A DNA stretch of 45,000 nucleotides from Chrysomallon squamiferum (GCA_012295275.1 CM022666.1:14960940-15005939), one strand, 5' to 3'. Shown: positions 20,729 through 33,936, counted from the stretch's first letter. Program-made: numbers and translations. The notes: generated from the sequence alone by a model not told the origin.

Positions 20729-23249
20729 TAATTATTTCAGTGTATGTGTGTGTTTATACATACATACAGAAAAGATTAATTTCAAACAATACATGAAAGC
20801 CGAGGGGAAAAAGATAGAAAATGCTGCTAGAAATGCAAACATTTAGAAAACAGGCAACACATACCACGGCCTGCAGACATATCACCAGCGTCATGACTGA
20901 AATAGACTTTGTAATGTTTTCTCAGATGTGGCAGAAGTGTCTTCCTTACTGTTGCAACATCCTCATCTACACAAACAACTGCAGTGTCATACATGAACTG
21001 ACCTGTTAAACAGCAACACAACGTTACCAATAGCAATACCATGTTACCGCTAGCAACACCATCTTTACTGATAGCACCACCATCTTTACTGATAGCAACA
21101 CCATCTTTACCACTCAAAGTTTACCTCATTAATCTAAACATATTTAAAATACACTATTTATCCATTTTATGCCATTTTAATTATGTTTATCTGTACTATT
21201 ATGAAGAGTTCATCAAAATAGACACTTTATTCTTCGCCAGTTATGTTTTATTTGTTTTATGTTGTCCAGTATTAATTAATAAAAAAAAAAAAAATTATAA
21301 AAAAAGTGTAACAACCAGAGAGTAGAGATTTAAATTAAATTTATCTCAGGTGATACGAAAATTCATATAAATATTTTCCATATATGAGATATTTATTTTT
21401 AAATCCATTTTATGCTGTTTTATTCTTAAAAAATAATAAAGTATAACAATGAAAAATGTACACTTTAAATTAATTAGATTTACTTGGATTATGAATAGTT
21501 AGTCCAAATATATTCCCTAAACTTCCTAGTTATGTTTTATTTGTTTTATACTGTCCAATCTTAATTAATTAAATAAAAGAATAACAACAAACGAACAGTT
21601 TTTAGAATATCTTGCAGTATTTACATATGCACAGAACTGCTTAAATTTTTTATCTAAAGCTTGTCAGGAAAAAAATGCAGCTGCTGCTACTACAACTCTA
21701 CATGTATCTGATGATGCTGTGACTTCAAATGTGACAGTATAAAATGACAGCATTCAAATATTTAGTAACACTATTAACTGACTGTCATTCTTTGTTTTGA
21801 ACAAAGACAGATCCCACAAAACAACAAAAACGTTAACAGGAAAAGATCAAAGGTTTTGTTAAAATATTTATTAATACAGGTAAACTTTGATTAATTAATT
21901 CATTAAAATTTACTTCTATTTTCTTCATTAAATTCCAGCTATTGTTTGTTTTTTCTTGATGATGATGATAGATCCTCTTAGGACCAAACATTCAGCAGCA
22001 CTGAAAATTTACACACTTCATTCAGATAATCCATGAAATACTGATTTTAACTTAATTTGGAGAAAAGAAACACATTCCAAAATGGCAGCTTATTCAAATC
22101 TTGCTATGTTTTTTTAACTGTTACACTTATTACTGGCAAACACTTTCTTTAGTATCACTGTGATATATAGATAGATAGATAGATAGATACTCACAGATAC
22201 ATGAACATATTAATAAAGAAAAGAAAATTTAGATATACAATTTTTTTTTTTTTTTTTTTTCACCTTGACGCGAGTTTGGGTAACATTTGACCTTGAACCA
22301 GAACGAGATCTGTGCAAAGTGAAGCTTGCAGCATGTGACTACAACAACAGCTACGACAACAGCCAGTAACGCCATGAACGCTGTCAGTATTATGTACTCC
22401 CTGGTAAAACCTGCTTTAACATCTGCAAAAACAAAAATTTTATTACAAAAATGTTGTCTTCTAATTACAAGTTCAAATTATATAGTAAAACAGACAGTCT
22501 GAGAGAGACAGAGAGAGACAGAGAGACAGACAAATATCCCATATAAATGTTAATGACCTGCAATTTATGTTTATGACTTGATTTTTATGATACTAAAGTA
22601 ATTATTCATAAATATACATTTATTTTGTTTCAGCCTGCTTAATTCTTCCTTCTTTTTTTACTAGATGTTTCTATGAACAACATTATTATTATTATTACAG
22701 TCATTATTATTATTGTTATTATTAAACTGAAAGAAATGTAGCAAAATATAAGGCAAACACTAGAGTATTTGCTTTATTATTAAATAGTAATTAATGAAAT
22801 TAACTAAATAAAATAAATAAATAAGTAAACAATTAAATAACTAAATTGTTATAAATAAATAAATATAAATAAAATAAGTAAACAAATAAATAAATCAAAT
22901 GTTATAAATAAATAAAATGTTATAAATAAATAAAAATAAATAAATCAAGTAAACAAATAAATAAATAAATAAAATGTTATAAATAAATAAAAATAAATAA
23001 ATCAAGTAAACAAATAAATAAATAAAATGTCATAAATAAATAAACAGCTACAAAAAAGGTAATGATGAAGACGAAGAACACTTATCACAACTCACAGATA
23101 GGCAATATAAACACTCTGAACTGCAGGAGATCAACATTGCAGATGTAAGTTTGAGAAAAATTCTCTTTCTTGACAAAGTTGATGGTCAAGTTGGCTCCAA
23201 CAATGTTCTGCATACCGAATCTGTATGTAAAAACATTTATTAGAATTAT

Positions 23250-23287
<38 letters not shown>

Positions 23288-24740
23288 GCATATCCCATTT
23301 TCTCCAGTCCTCTCTCTCTCTACCTCTCTCTCTCTCTGTCTCCGTCTCTCTACCTGTCTGTCTCTCTGTCTCTCACTCTCTCTACCTCTCTCTCTCTTTC
23401 TCTCTCACTCTCTCCCTCACACAAAAACACACACAATAAATCAAAAAAAAAAACCTCCAGTCGATTACAAAGTTCTGTATTATTTGTTTATAAAATGTGG
23501 GAACAGGAAACAATATTTCACACACACACACAGCCACGAAACATAAAACACTGACACAGCTAACAACATCCTATACATGCAAACAGACACACAGACACAC
23601 TCACCTTCTGTTGTACAGTTTATACTCGTAATTGTAATGCTTTCCAGCTTCAAACTGTTCTATGTTTTTATCTTGATTTGACCACCATTCGATGGTTTTA
23701 AATGTTTCATCGCCACAACCAAACAAAACTTCACAGGAGAAAGTAATTTTGTCTCCTGCGTTTGCAGACATGTTTGAAGGAGGCACTGTCACCACAGGCT
23801 TAGGAAACAGACTTTGACAATCTGTAGAAATAAATTTGAAAAAAAAAAAAGTTGAACAAGTAAATTTAAAAATATAACTTTGTTACTATAGACTAATTTA
23901 AAAAAAAAAAGAAAAACAATGTTCTAACTGGACTGACAGAGACTGGTTGTCACGGCAACTGATAGAAAAATGTCTGCTACTGTCAGACTGGGTGACAGTG
24001 AAGGAGAATTGAACTTTGAACTTTGTGAAATTGTTGCTGCTTTGAAAATCCACTTTAGCAGTTTACACTGTTATTGTTATGTTAATTGCTATATGTATCA
24101 AAACCTGTGCACACTGGATCACACACTGGATCACACACAGGATCACACACTGGACACACACTGCACAGTACTATTGTAACACAATTATATAATTCATGCT
24201 TTTAGTTAAATAATAAGCGACAAAACTATATAAATAGTACTTGTGAGTGTGTTTGTCTCTTATGTGTTTCTGTATGTGTGCATGTTTGCCTATATATTTA
24301 TGTGTGTGTGCATGTGTTTATTTTCATTGTTTTCTTTTAACTTGACCATGCCAAACCTCTGACTTGTAATCTGAAGTATGAACTCATTTCCACACTTCCA
24401 TTGGTCATCACACTGCGATACAGTCCTCCATCTTCCACAGTCGCTGAGATCAGCTGAAGACTTTGTCCGTCGTTACAGATCTGCACCTTGTCTTCGACAG
24501 GAAGTACCGGTATCCATGACAAATTTTCATTTTGAAAGAACCACGAGACGTTTGTGAAGCCTTTCGTACAGCATGAAAACAGCTTGGGTTGACCTTTTCG
24601 AACAATATCATCTCCATTTTTACATGGTACTAATGGACCTGAGTTTCAGAAATAATGCTTGTGGTTATGAATGAAGAAGAAGAAAAAAAGGTTTGTATTA
24701 TCATAAACAAAACAAAATAAGTACTTATATATATGTATGT

Positions 24741-24805
<65 letters not shown>

Positions 24806-24953
24806 TATTATTAGACTGCTTTTAAACTAATTTTTGAATATTTCTGTTGATTTTACCTGGTGTTTTTGGTTTTGCAGGACATTTTTCTTTGCAGCTATCA
24901 ACAATTTCAAGAAAAACCAAAACTGAATGTAGACATATTAAAATCACATTCAT
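20039..24953 (-). CDS. Ig-TIR transmembrane receptor, IL-1 receptor-like
   Basis: Complete seven-exon gene, 457 aa: 24953-24857, 24638-24357, 23821-23605, 23220-23096, 22422-22264, 21002-20865, 20394-20039; all junction phases agree (1374 bases with stop). Seen in order: signal peptide at about 1-20; Ig domain 1 at about 38-125 (Cys55, Trp65, DGGLYRS at 102-108); Ig domain 2 at about 134-240 (Cys156, Trp172, TYIC with Cys226); one hydrophobic membrane helix at about 250-271; basic stop-transfer residues; TIR domain at about 297-440 opening with YDTAVV and holding the box-3 Phe430-Trp431. The family signals from the membrane through TIR adaptors such as MyD88. This protein is shorter than vertebrate IL-1 receptors, which usually have three Ig domains and a longer TIR part; it is closer in layout to small invertebrate Ig-TIR receptors. 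Ligand unknown. Ig domain 1 lacks the usual second Cys (Ser108), and TIR box 2 is divergent. Confidence 0.92.
20694..20729. repeat. (GATA)n microsatellite in the last receptor intron
   Basis: About nine GATA units in the intron between the two TIR exons. Confidence 0.95.
20865..21002 (-). CDS. TIR receptor exon 6, TIR domain start
   Basis: Encodes residues 294-339, from FMYDTAVVCVDED (box 1) to KVYFSHDAGDMSAGR. Acceptor TTTAACAG, donor GTATGT. Confidence 0.92.
21013..21112. repeat. 21-bp tandem repeat beside the TIR exon-6 acceptor
   Basis: About four or five copies of a 21-bp unit (GATAGCAACACCATCTTTAC and variants). The nearest degenerate copy begins about ten bases from the acceptor at 21003-21004, so the array occupies the branch-point region. 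It stays open in frame with the TIR exon. Confidence 0.8.
21113..22263. other. receptor intron 5, no other feature
   Basis: AT-rich intron with a GATA tract (22166-22190) and a poly-T tract (22241-22260) just before the donor of exon 5. No coding signal. Confidence 0.7.
22166..22190. repeat. (GATA)n microsatellite
   Basis: Six GATA units in receptor intron 5. Confidence 0.9.
22264..22422 (-). CDS. TIR receptor exon 5, transmembrane helix
   Basis: Encodes residues 241-293: a Val/Ala/Leu-rich helix of about 22 residues ending in CCK, then a basic juxtamembrane stretch. Acceptor TTTGCAG, donor CAAG followed by GTGAAA. Confidence 0.92.
22800..23045. repeat. AAAT-based complex repeat in receptor intron 4
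   Basis: AAAT tetranucleotides are arranged in a longer period that includes AAATGTTATAAATAAATAA and CAAGTAAACAAATAAATA, repeated about four times: a microsatellite with higher-order structure. Confidence 0.85.
23096..23220 (-). CDS. TIR receptor exon 4, Ig domain 2 second half
   Basis: Encodes residues 199-240 with TYICNVD, the F-strand Cys. An intron splitting the Ig domain is usual in the IL-1 receptor family. Donor GTGAGT. Confidence 0.9.
23249..23420. repeat. (CA)n-(TA)n and CT-rich microsatellites in receptor intron 3
   Basis: CA then TA dinucleotides at about 23249-23287, followed by an imperfect CT-rich tract to about 23420. The tract is within 30 bases of the exon-4 acceptor. Confidence 0.9.
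23605..23821 (-). CDS. TIR receptor exon 3, Ig domain 2 first half
   Basis: Encodes residues 127-198, with VTVPPSN, ITFSCEV and EWW typical of an Ig B and C strand. Donor GTGAGT. Confidence 0.92.
24105..24165. repeat. short tandem repeat in receptor intron 2
   Basis: About four copies of a CACACTGGAT-type unit of 10-12 bases. Confidence 0.8.
24357..24638 (-). CDS. TIR receptor exon 2, Ig domain 1
   Basis: Encodes residues 33-126. The B-strand Cys pair, WFF and the DGGLY motif are visible. The donor is AGAG followed by GTTTGG, a weak match to consensus; the phase fits exon 3. Confidence 0.88.
24747..24802. repeat. (GA)n microsatellite in receptor intron 1
   Basis: About 28 GA dinucleotides, 55 bases from the exon-1 donor. 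Confidence 0.95.
24857..24953 (-). CDS. TIR receptor exon 1, signal peptide
   Basis: Encodes residues 1-32: a hydrophobic leader after MNV, then a Cys/Lys/Pro-rich linker. Start ATG at 24953-24951; donor CCAG followed by GTAAAA. Confidence 0.85.
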
Positions 24954-26470
24954 TTTCACCTTTCTGAAATAAATCAACAGTATCATTCTGTTTTATTGTG
25001 GAGTTTGTCAGTGACAACTAACCCAAAAATGAAATATTAAACATTCTTCATGTTTTTTATGTGATTTATTAAATAAAACCATAAAAATACAATATATTAA
25101 TGTGCATCTACTTACAAAACAGCTCAGATTAATTTAAAAAAAATTATCATTTAATTACAATATTAGACTATTTTGTCAAAATAAACAATCAGAAATATTT
25201 TCTTACAAAGCTTCTCCGATTATATCCCTTAGATAATGGGTTAAAGATTCACTTTTGTTTCACAATTTGTTTGAACTATTCTTCCATTCCAACAGGAGCT
25301 CTGTGACAGGTATATTAGAGGCATGGTAAGTATTGTCACTGAGAAGCCACACTTATAAAGCAGGACACATCAAGAAACTGTTTTCAATGAAATAAAAATT
25401 TCATCTTCAAGTACAAAGTTGAGAATTGTTACAGGATTACGTAAAGACAGAACTTGGTGAAGTGTGTAGCAGTTTCTTAACAGGAAGCACTGGAACCTGC
25501 TTTTGTTAGACACCACAGCTGCACAGTGATGATGAGGATGCTGCTGCTGATGATGATAACCTGATGAGGATGACAGACATTATAAAATAAATACTTTTTA
25601 TTTTTGACATTACAAGAAAATCCCAGTATTCCTTCAAAATAAATCTCAATCCAAAGAATTTCTGTAACCTGTGAACCTCAGATATGTAATTTTGAACACT
25701 GAACAAAAAAAAAAATAAAAGAAAGGAAGCGACCATGAAAGTGTGAATGAACATGGTGACAAGTTATAGGTTTTATAAACTTGTTATTAATTAGCAAGCA
25801 AGTGCCATAAACCACTCAAGAGCTATTTTTAAACTCTGTGACCACAATAAATTCTGAATATCAGTAACAGATTTTGGTATACTGTCAAATTATGTTAATC
25901 AAATTTTGGAACAGATTAAGTAAAAAAAAACACAAAAAAACATGAAACACACACAAAATAAAATAAAAAAAATAATGAAAAAAAAACAACTATTGGTACA
26001 AGATACATTAACTATAATTAAAGAAATAAAAATGTATAAACTTCGTAACTCACACTAAAACTGACATTTCGCGTCTTTAAATCATTGTCATTATCAAACT
26101 GTATTTCTGAGAGATTCCAACACCAACATCCACACATCCACACATTCAGTAATGCCTTTCTTTCAACAGGACTCTGTGACCTACGAAATCACGGTAAACT
26201 CGAGATGCGCTAACCTTTAAAATATTTAATTACTAAGCGATACAAATTAAAACACTGAATCCTCACTTCCTTAAACAACTTTAATTATGGGCTGGAAAAA
26301 AAAAAAAAAAAAAAATTAGAAGAAGAAGAAAAGAAAAAAAAAATAGATTATAAACATAATTCATATTTATTTGTTTTTCAATTCTTCGAAAATTGTGTCT
26401 TAACAGGAAGTTCGTGTCAGACCACACAAAAGGGAAGTAAATCAGGCTGATAGTGGGTGAATGTTGGTGA

Positions 26471-26471
<1 letters not shown>

Positions 26472-26511
<40 letters not shown>

Positions 26512-26574
26512 GGTGGGTGTGTGTGTGTATGTGGGTGGGTGGGTGTGTGTGTGTATGTGGGTGGGTGGGTGTGG
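26472..26574. repeat. (GT)n/(GGGT)n microsatellite
   Basis: GT dinucleotides with interspersed GGGTGGGTGG stretches; the G-runs on this strand could form quadruplex-like structures. Confidence 0.9.
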
Positions 26575-27739
26575 CAAGAATTATCTATTAAATGGTTTTA
26601 ATTATAAAAATGTATAAAACCTAACAACAACAGCAATAATAATAATAACTGTAAATTACTTAAATATAAAATAATGAATTAAAACGTACTACTGGAAATT
26701 AAATAAACAAAAATCAGAAACGTATAAAAAGTATTTAAGTTGATACATACACTCGTACATTCTGTGTAATTAAATCCATACAGTACATATAATCTTTTCC
26801 TGTTTTTTTGTTTTGTTTTGTTTTTTTTTTTGTTTTTTTTGCTGTTAATGGCGTCTGACAGATGATTAGATTAGACTGGTTCTAGGATACATCATCAACA
26901 CAAAAGAAATATTTGTCTGACATTAAAATATGTTTACAGTATTCATTTTGTTTAAGCTTCTCTTGAAAAATGCCAAAGCTTCATGGTTATATCGACATTC
27001 TCATTGCCAGCATCTGCACCTATCAGTTTAATAACTTAGTAAGAAGTTATACAACATCTTCAAATAGATGGTTATTCATTAACTGGCCATCTCGTAAGGT
27101 TTTCTGTGACCCATTTCAAATTCATACAACTAAATGCATAAAAATTCCAGTTTGTTTTGTTTCTGGATTTTTTCGAATTCCAGCTAGAGCTCCACAAATA
27201 GGTTATCAAAGGCTGTTATATTAACTTTTCTGAATATGGATTTAATTATAATAATAATAATAATAATAATAACAACAATAATAAATGAAAGATTCCTTAC
27301 TACTATTAAATTGAATATAGCAATGTTAAGAAACACTGGGTTTTCTCTTTGTTATCTTTATTTAGTTTTGTCATTATAACAGCTGATATTAAAGTATGTT
27401 ATTGGTCAACATTACAAATCTTTTTAATTTTAATTTTTTTTTAATTCTTAAATATTAAATGTGTCTGTAATAAGAAAAATTATTTTATATTTATTACACT
27501 AAATAGTTTAAAATATTATAAATCAGCTTTGTACTGTGTACTGTTCTTATGACCACAAATGACACCCAATAATCAATTTTATTTTTTATAATTATTTTTT
27601 ATATATATTTTTTATTAATTTTATTATTATTATTATTTTTTATTATTATTATTTATTTATTATATATATATTTATTTATTTCATTTTTATATATTTTTTT
27701 TTTTTTTTTTATTATTTATTTAGATGTTGTTTTTTTTTA

Positions 27740-27747
27740 TGACGTCA
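27740..27747. promoter_or_regulatory. isolated CRE palindrome
   Basis: A perfect TGACGTCA in a strongly AT-rich setting. A single site can arise by chance; no partner motif was seen. Confidence 0.2.
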
Positions 27748-30189
27748 TACAATAAATCATCCCAATAATTTATTTTTATCATTTATCGGACAGAAACAGC
27801 ATCAGTCAAAAAATGTACATTAATCCTTTAAGTCCTAAATACAAGCTAACATGTACACACACACATGAAAATCAAAAAAAGAAGAAAAAAACAAGATATA
27901 AAAAGTGTATTTAAAATGTTTATTTATATATAAAAGCATGAACTAACAGTCTATCATATTGCACAAACTACCAAAGGCGCAGTAATGTTTTTGTAGAGAT
28001 GATCTTTAGCATAAGAAAATCATCATCACCATCATCATTATAATCATTGTAATTATTATTATCATGACAATCATTATTTATCATTTGATAACCATTGATT
28101 ATTCATCACACTCATCATCATAATCATCATTTATTATGCAGTAATACTGACATAACAACATCAGTCACCATGACATATTGATTTTTATTTTTGACACTAA
28201 AGTTCAACTCTACCAATATTTTGCAAAAACTGTCCACTAATCAAACCTTGTATTTGTTTTAATTAACGGATAATTTGAAACTGTTTCATATCAGAACAAA
28301 TTCTGGTTCATATCTTTTAGTTTATTTTGTCCCGTTTTATTATTATTATTATTTTAAGCATGTTGAAAACTGTTCTGACTACGTATAAAAGTAATCATAG
28401 TTGAAATTCTGACAATTATAATTAACCCATCAAGTTATTAAATAAATAATAATAATAAAAAAGGTACTTCAGATTTAGTATTTAGTTTACATTTTTATTT
28501 TTAAAAAAAAAAACAACAAAAAAACAGAACAAATTTGTTTCATCTCTTCTATGGACATTGGCAACTACTACTGAAAATGAATTACATAATTTCAAAATTT
28601 TCATTAATGCTAAAATTCAACAAGTGAATATTCAAGAATGATATTTATGGCAACCGTAGTAGAAAATATGGCAAGCATAAAAGTATTATGTATAGATTAA
28701 TAAAAAATATAATTACATATTCAAGTAATAATTATAAAAACATAAAAAATTCAAAACTTTTTATGTCATCAAAAACCAGCCATGCAATATATAACATAAG
28801 CAAAGAAAATTTCCAGTGCATATAAAACTGTCAAAATGAAAAATGCATATATCAAAATTCACAATATAATTAATGGAAGATTAAATAGTAAAGGATTAGT
28901 AATTTAAAATTTCAGAACAAGAAAAAAAAACTTTAATAAAAAAAAGAAAATAAAATCACTAAAAATCCCAGACTTTGTTTAATTATTCTTTATCAGTAAG
29001 ACAAATAGGTTAAAATTGTTATTCACAAAGCTGAAATTTAATCCCTAATTGTTATATTTAGCAAGAAAAACAAAACAACATCCTGGACATTTATGAAATA
29101 TGTTTGTTTGTATTAAGCCAATGTCAAAGATGAAAAGAGAAAAAGGTTTATTAAAAAAAATAGAGAAATGATTTTAATATAGCTGCATTAATTAAAATTT
29201 TAAATAAGTAAATTATAAAGATTTTCATGTTAACTAATTAGTACACTGTGTGGTTCTAGGAACAAATTTCTTTGACGTGTCTCTTAATTCAGAATATGAT
29301 TTTTATAAATAATAAAAATATCAACAGATGCATTTAAAAAAATATATTTTGTAATTGTAATAAAAATATCAATTAATATATTTTGTAAATATTCAATTGT
29401 AATAAAAATATCAATTAATATATTCAATAAATATTCAATTTATTTTGTTTTTAAATGGCATCCTCATATGAATTAATATATTTAAAAATAAATTTCATTT
29501 TGTCTATGTAATCGTGACTGTAATCACAAGAGGTAAAAAAACAACTGATCAAAATCCATATTCCATATTAAATCACAAAAGTAGACTTTACAAACTGTGT
29601 TTTTTTTATAATAATTGTAACAGAACCGAAGTCTGGCATAATTTTAAAAAATGAAACCAAATGTCAGTCCAAGTCATTCAAAAACTGAAACGTAAACACT
29701 GAAATCAAAACATTTATCAATTTACAGGCCATTATAAATATTTTTAAACACATTGTAAGAAGAAACAGATAAAACAAACACGAAAGAATGAAAAAGTTAT
29801 GTATTCACACCAAAAAAGCTAAAGTAACAAAACAATAATAAATAAGATACAAAACTCCTTGAACATAATTTTGACCCAAACATGACACATAAGCAACTTC
29901 AGTGTTTTATATATATATATCACTTTTATTTGTTTTTTGTTTTTTTGGAAGGAGTGGGGGTAACCTTTAATTTTTAATTTATAATTATTACTTTTTTCTT
30001 TTTTTTGGCAGCGTTAACTGCCTAAACAGAATTTTTCCAAAAAATAACTATATACATTGTTTTTTTGCACTGTCAGAACACTTCACAAATAAAGTGAAAA
30101 TCATTTTCTTTTTACAAAGTTAAATTTCAGTAAACCAAATACTAGGCAGAAATTATAATTTTGGATGAATTTGGCTCCAAACTTAACTG

Positions 30190-30312
30190 AATTCTGTTAA
30201 TTTATTTATTTTTATTTATTTTTATTTTTTTTTTAAATTTATTTTTTTATAATTTTATTATTGTGTTTTATTTATTTATTTATTTATTTATTTTATTGTT
30301 TTATTTATTTAT
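30190..30312. repeat. TTTA/TTTTA-rich low-complexity tract
   Basis: Tandem TTTA and TTTTA words with T-runs. Confidence 0.85.
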
Positions 30313-31151
30313 TAATACTGCAAAATCATTATATTCATCATCGTCAATAATTATTACTACTACAACTACTACTACTGTTGTTGTCATTTATCATCATTAT
30401 TCTTATTAAAAGCCAAATTATTTTACATTATTTTATTCATTAAACCAAAATTCACCACAGGATGAATTTACTGAATCGAGAACATTATTATGTTCAAGTC
30501 TTTATTTAACATCACCAGTATGTAAAACCTGGCTCTTTTTGTCTGTAATACTAGCATGCTCATTATAAAAGAACTCAATGTTTAAAAATAAGATTCATGT
30601 AAAAATGACATAAAGCTATTTATGTACAGAACTACCAGTATATAATACAATGCATGAAAAGAAAATAAAGACGCAGTATCACTAAATGACTGTTTTAACC
30701 AATCCATTGTACAGGACTGAATCATACTGCATGATATTTATATATAAAATGTGATTAAATTAAACTGTATGTTTACCAATTATGATAGACACTTTAGTCT
30801 TAAACTATAAATTTAGTAATTACTGACAGAAATAAATAATTCAAACTCTGCTTCAAATAATCTATAACATGACAAATTACATTTAGCAAGCCAGTTAATA
30901 AGAATGTTATTTTAATAAAAATATATGACTGGTGTACAAACAGACAGACAGACAGATAAGGCTGTAAACAAAATTAATCCACACATAAACATGTGGCCAA
31001 GAAGAAAAAAGCCAATAAATATAAAAAGATATATTTGTATATAAAATTGAATAAAAAGCAAGAAATATATAAATATATATGTATAAATCATAAATGGATT
31101 CCATTAATGAACAATAAAATAATATACCCTTCAGTTACTCAGAACAATAAC

Positions 31152-31204
<53 letters not shown>
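31152..31204. repeat. (AAT)n microsatellite
   Basis: About 17 AAT units. Confidence 0.95.
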
Positions 31205-33415
31205 CTTAATAGCAAAACAAAAGCACCAAAAAGGACAGAATATTAATAAAAGAGATTAAGAGATCGAAGTAAATAAAAGTACAACTGAGAGAGCTTAACA
31301 GCAGTTTCATCCTGCTATCACAAAATGACCAGCATTACACAATCATGTGGATTAAACATTTTATCTCACCCCCAGCTATTAAATAAAATATCAAATACAA
31401 AGCTGGCATTGATACCAAATAGCACAGAAACCAGAAGCTAAACAATAATTATTAAAACTTTAGAAATACTGAATATTTATTTAATTTTGTAAAAAAAAAA
31501 AAAAAAAAAATATATATATATAAAACACCATTTTGTTCCTCATGTTCTGCAACTTGAGGCTTCAGTTTAAAAAAAGGTAATAAAATTTATAACAGAATAA
31601 AACTTTAACAAGTAGCTTTGACTAAGTTAAAATGTAAACATTTTTAAATTTAAATGCTAAAATGTATTAACGAATTGTAAGACAATAAATGATTAATAAT
31701 GTGTGATTACATAAAATGTTAAAGATTAATATACAAACATTAAAATTAAAATCCAAATGTTAAAATTAAAATCCAGATTTAACACTTAATTTTTAAAAGT
31801 TAAAATTAATTAAGAAAGTGTTACCCATATAATAACTGGCATTGTATGTCATCATTTATCATCTGGATGACAATCAGCAGTAAACCAGCTTCAAAAGTCT
31901 ATTAATTTGTATCTGTTGAATTTTTTATTTTATTTTTATAAAAATATAAATTAATCCTCGTTTCGAAAAAAGATAAAATCCAGAAATCCGTGTCACCTCC
32001 CCACTAGTGCCCAGCCTACCAGATAACTGGTTTGGTATTGTAATAACGGTTTAATAATCTGATGAAAAAGCACTTTTTTTTCAAAGAGCTCAATGATAAA
32101 GATAAAATCAATACTATACTTAAATTCATTACGATAATTATTACAAATATAATTATGATAACTGTAATAATAACAAAGCTAAAAGATTAGACCAAGCAAT
32201 ATCTAAAAAATTATTTACATGAGAAATATGAAGCTGCAGTTTGTGATAATCTTCTCACAATATGAAAATCAAAGACTGTATAAACAAATTTCTATTTCTA
32301 CTGGCCTAAAAACAAACCTTCTAACCTGCATATTGGATAGACAATAACAAAAAGTGGTAAATGAAGAGAGATGCTTTATTTTAGTAATGGATTAAAAAAA
32401 TTGGAGACAGTTCAAATATGAATAAATATCTAAAAGATTAAAAACAGGAACAATTGTTTAGAATGTTATAAATAAGCAAGATCTGATAAAAATGAAAATA
32501 AAGATGGTGACTGTGGTTTTATTAAAATGTAAAGTGTTGAAGAAACTATAAAGATATAAAGAATATTTTTCCTTTTAAATATAAACAAGGAAAAAAATAT
32601 TTTAACAAGAAAAAGTGTGTTTAGCAGAAACATCGTGGAGGTGTAAATTATTATTTAAAACAGAGAAAAGGAATTTACAAGAAAAACATTTTACAGATCT
32701 GCAGCTGTAACAGTTACAAAATGTTTTCAAATTTCTATTACAAAATTCAACCATTTGCAAAAAACAACCCCAAACTGTAGTTTACTAAAAGTGTTGGTAA
32801 AATTAAGCCTAACATTAAAAATACCTAAAACAATTCTACAAAACAAAATGGCTGCTCTGCAGTTTTGAAAATGCTAAAATGTAAACAATCATTAAAAACC
32901 TGACAAACAATATCAGTATTAATTATGGCTTAGTCACAAAAAATATTTTCTAATTATTTTCTAATTATTTTATCTAAACAAAATGTCTACCAAATCAGCA
33001 GTGTCAAATTCCAAAATATTGAGTGTTACTAAAAATAAAATAATTATAAAAATGTAAATTTAAATTTATTAAATCTAACCCTCAATAGCTAGTTTATCTA
33101 AACCATGAAATTTACAAAATAAAATGGCTACTTTTATTTACAGTAATTGTTTAGTACTTATTAAAATCCACTTTCACAGAAATAAATTTGTGTAAAATAT
33201 TTTATCTCAAAAAGTGGTCAAGATTTTAAAAATATCTGTGGTGATGTAAATCAGTGAGCAAAAACCAGTGATTAAACATTTTCCTAATTACGAAAATAGA
33301 TTTATTTTATATATCTTTAAAAATTTAAATGACTAAAAACTAACTCTTTACTCTTAAAATTCGTTTTGTTCGTAAAATCTTTTATCAAATTTATAAATAT
33401 TTCTTCTTTTCATTT

Positions 33416-33430
33416 TTTATTTTTTTTATT
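33416..33430 (-). terminator. candidate CAPN5 polyadenylation signals
   Basis: Two AATAAA hexamers on the minus strand (33416-33421 and 33425-33430), about 200 bases past the CAPN5 stop. Plausible by position, but AT-rich sequence makes chance hits common. Confidence 0.3.
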
Positions 33431-33620
33431 TTTTTTTAAAAATAATAATGGACGGTAATGTCAAACTGCAATTCATTAAACAACCAACAATTTTCTGTAT
33501 GTTTTTTTTTTTTTCTACAACATTAAAATGAAGAGTTTGTTTTCATCTTGTGTTAACATCCGTCTCAAAGTCATGCATTACGTGGAGATAGAGTAAAAAC
33601 GTTTTGCTGCTGTCGACTGC

Positions 33621-33803
33621 CTAGATTGCGGTGAGGTTTCTGCTCTGCGTAATGTGAACAATAAGTTTTCCTGGTCGTGGTTGGTTGCTTTCTTTCTTTC
33701 TTCCCACAAGCCCGACTTCCTGTGCGACTGTCTGGCACTCGTCTGCACTCATAAACACGTGTTTGCCCATGTACTGGTCTCGTAAAACGTTGTTGTTCCA
33801 AAT
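33621..33803 (-). CDS. CAPN5: CAPN5 terminal exon, C2 end and stop
   Basis: 60 codons plus stop: [17 protein letters not shown], then a Lys/Arg/Pro-rich loop and [19 protein letters not shown] at 33621-33623. A longer open frame in another phase covers the same bases but does not join exon 10. Confidence 0.95.
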   Translation of the reverse strand: MWNNNVLRDQYMGKHVFMSADECQTVAQEVGLVGRKKESNQPRPGKLIVHITQSRNLTAI

Positions 33804-33936
33804 CTGAACAAAAAAACAACAACAACAACATCAAATGTGTCTCACTTGTTTCACCAAACAAACTGAAAATCTTCCCAAATCTTTTAATCTACAGATGATG
33901 TGGCATCATATTTATATAACAATAATTTAGAACCTT

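Larger units (their letters stand above)
24954..33620. other. 8.7-kb AT-rich gene desert between receptor and CAPN5
   Basis: Must contain the receptor's promoter on its left and the CAPN5 3'UTR on its right. No exon was recognised on either strand. It holds a GT/GGGT tract (26472-26574), AAT repeats (27250-27285, 31152-31204), T- and TTTA-rich tracts around 27590-27720 and 30190-30310, a lone palindromic CRE (27740-27747) and TCATCA-rich sequence near 28018-28135. Its base composition is more extreme than in the rest of the window. Confidence 0.6.

Noticed and set aside
26970-27224. 84-codon plus-strand frame
   Set aside because: Better base balance than its surroundings, but no recognised domain, no supporting splice sites and no neighbours on that strand.
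33571-33861. 96-codon frame over the last CAPN5 exon
   Set aside because: Wrong phase: it does not join exon 10, whereas the frame ending in NLTAI does and matches a C2 domain.
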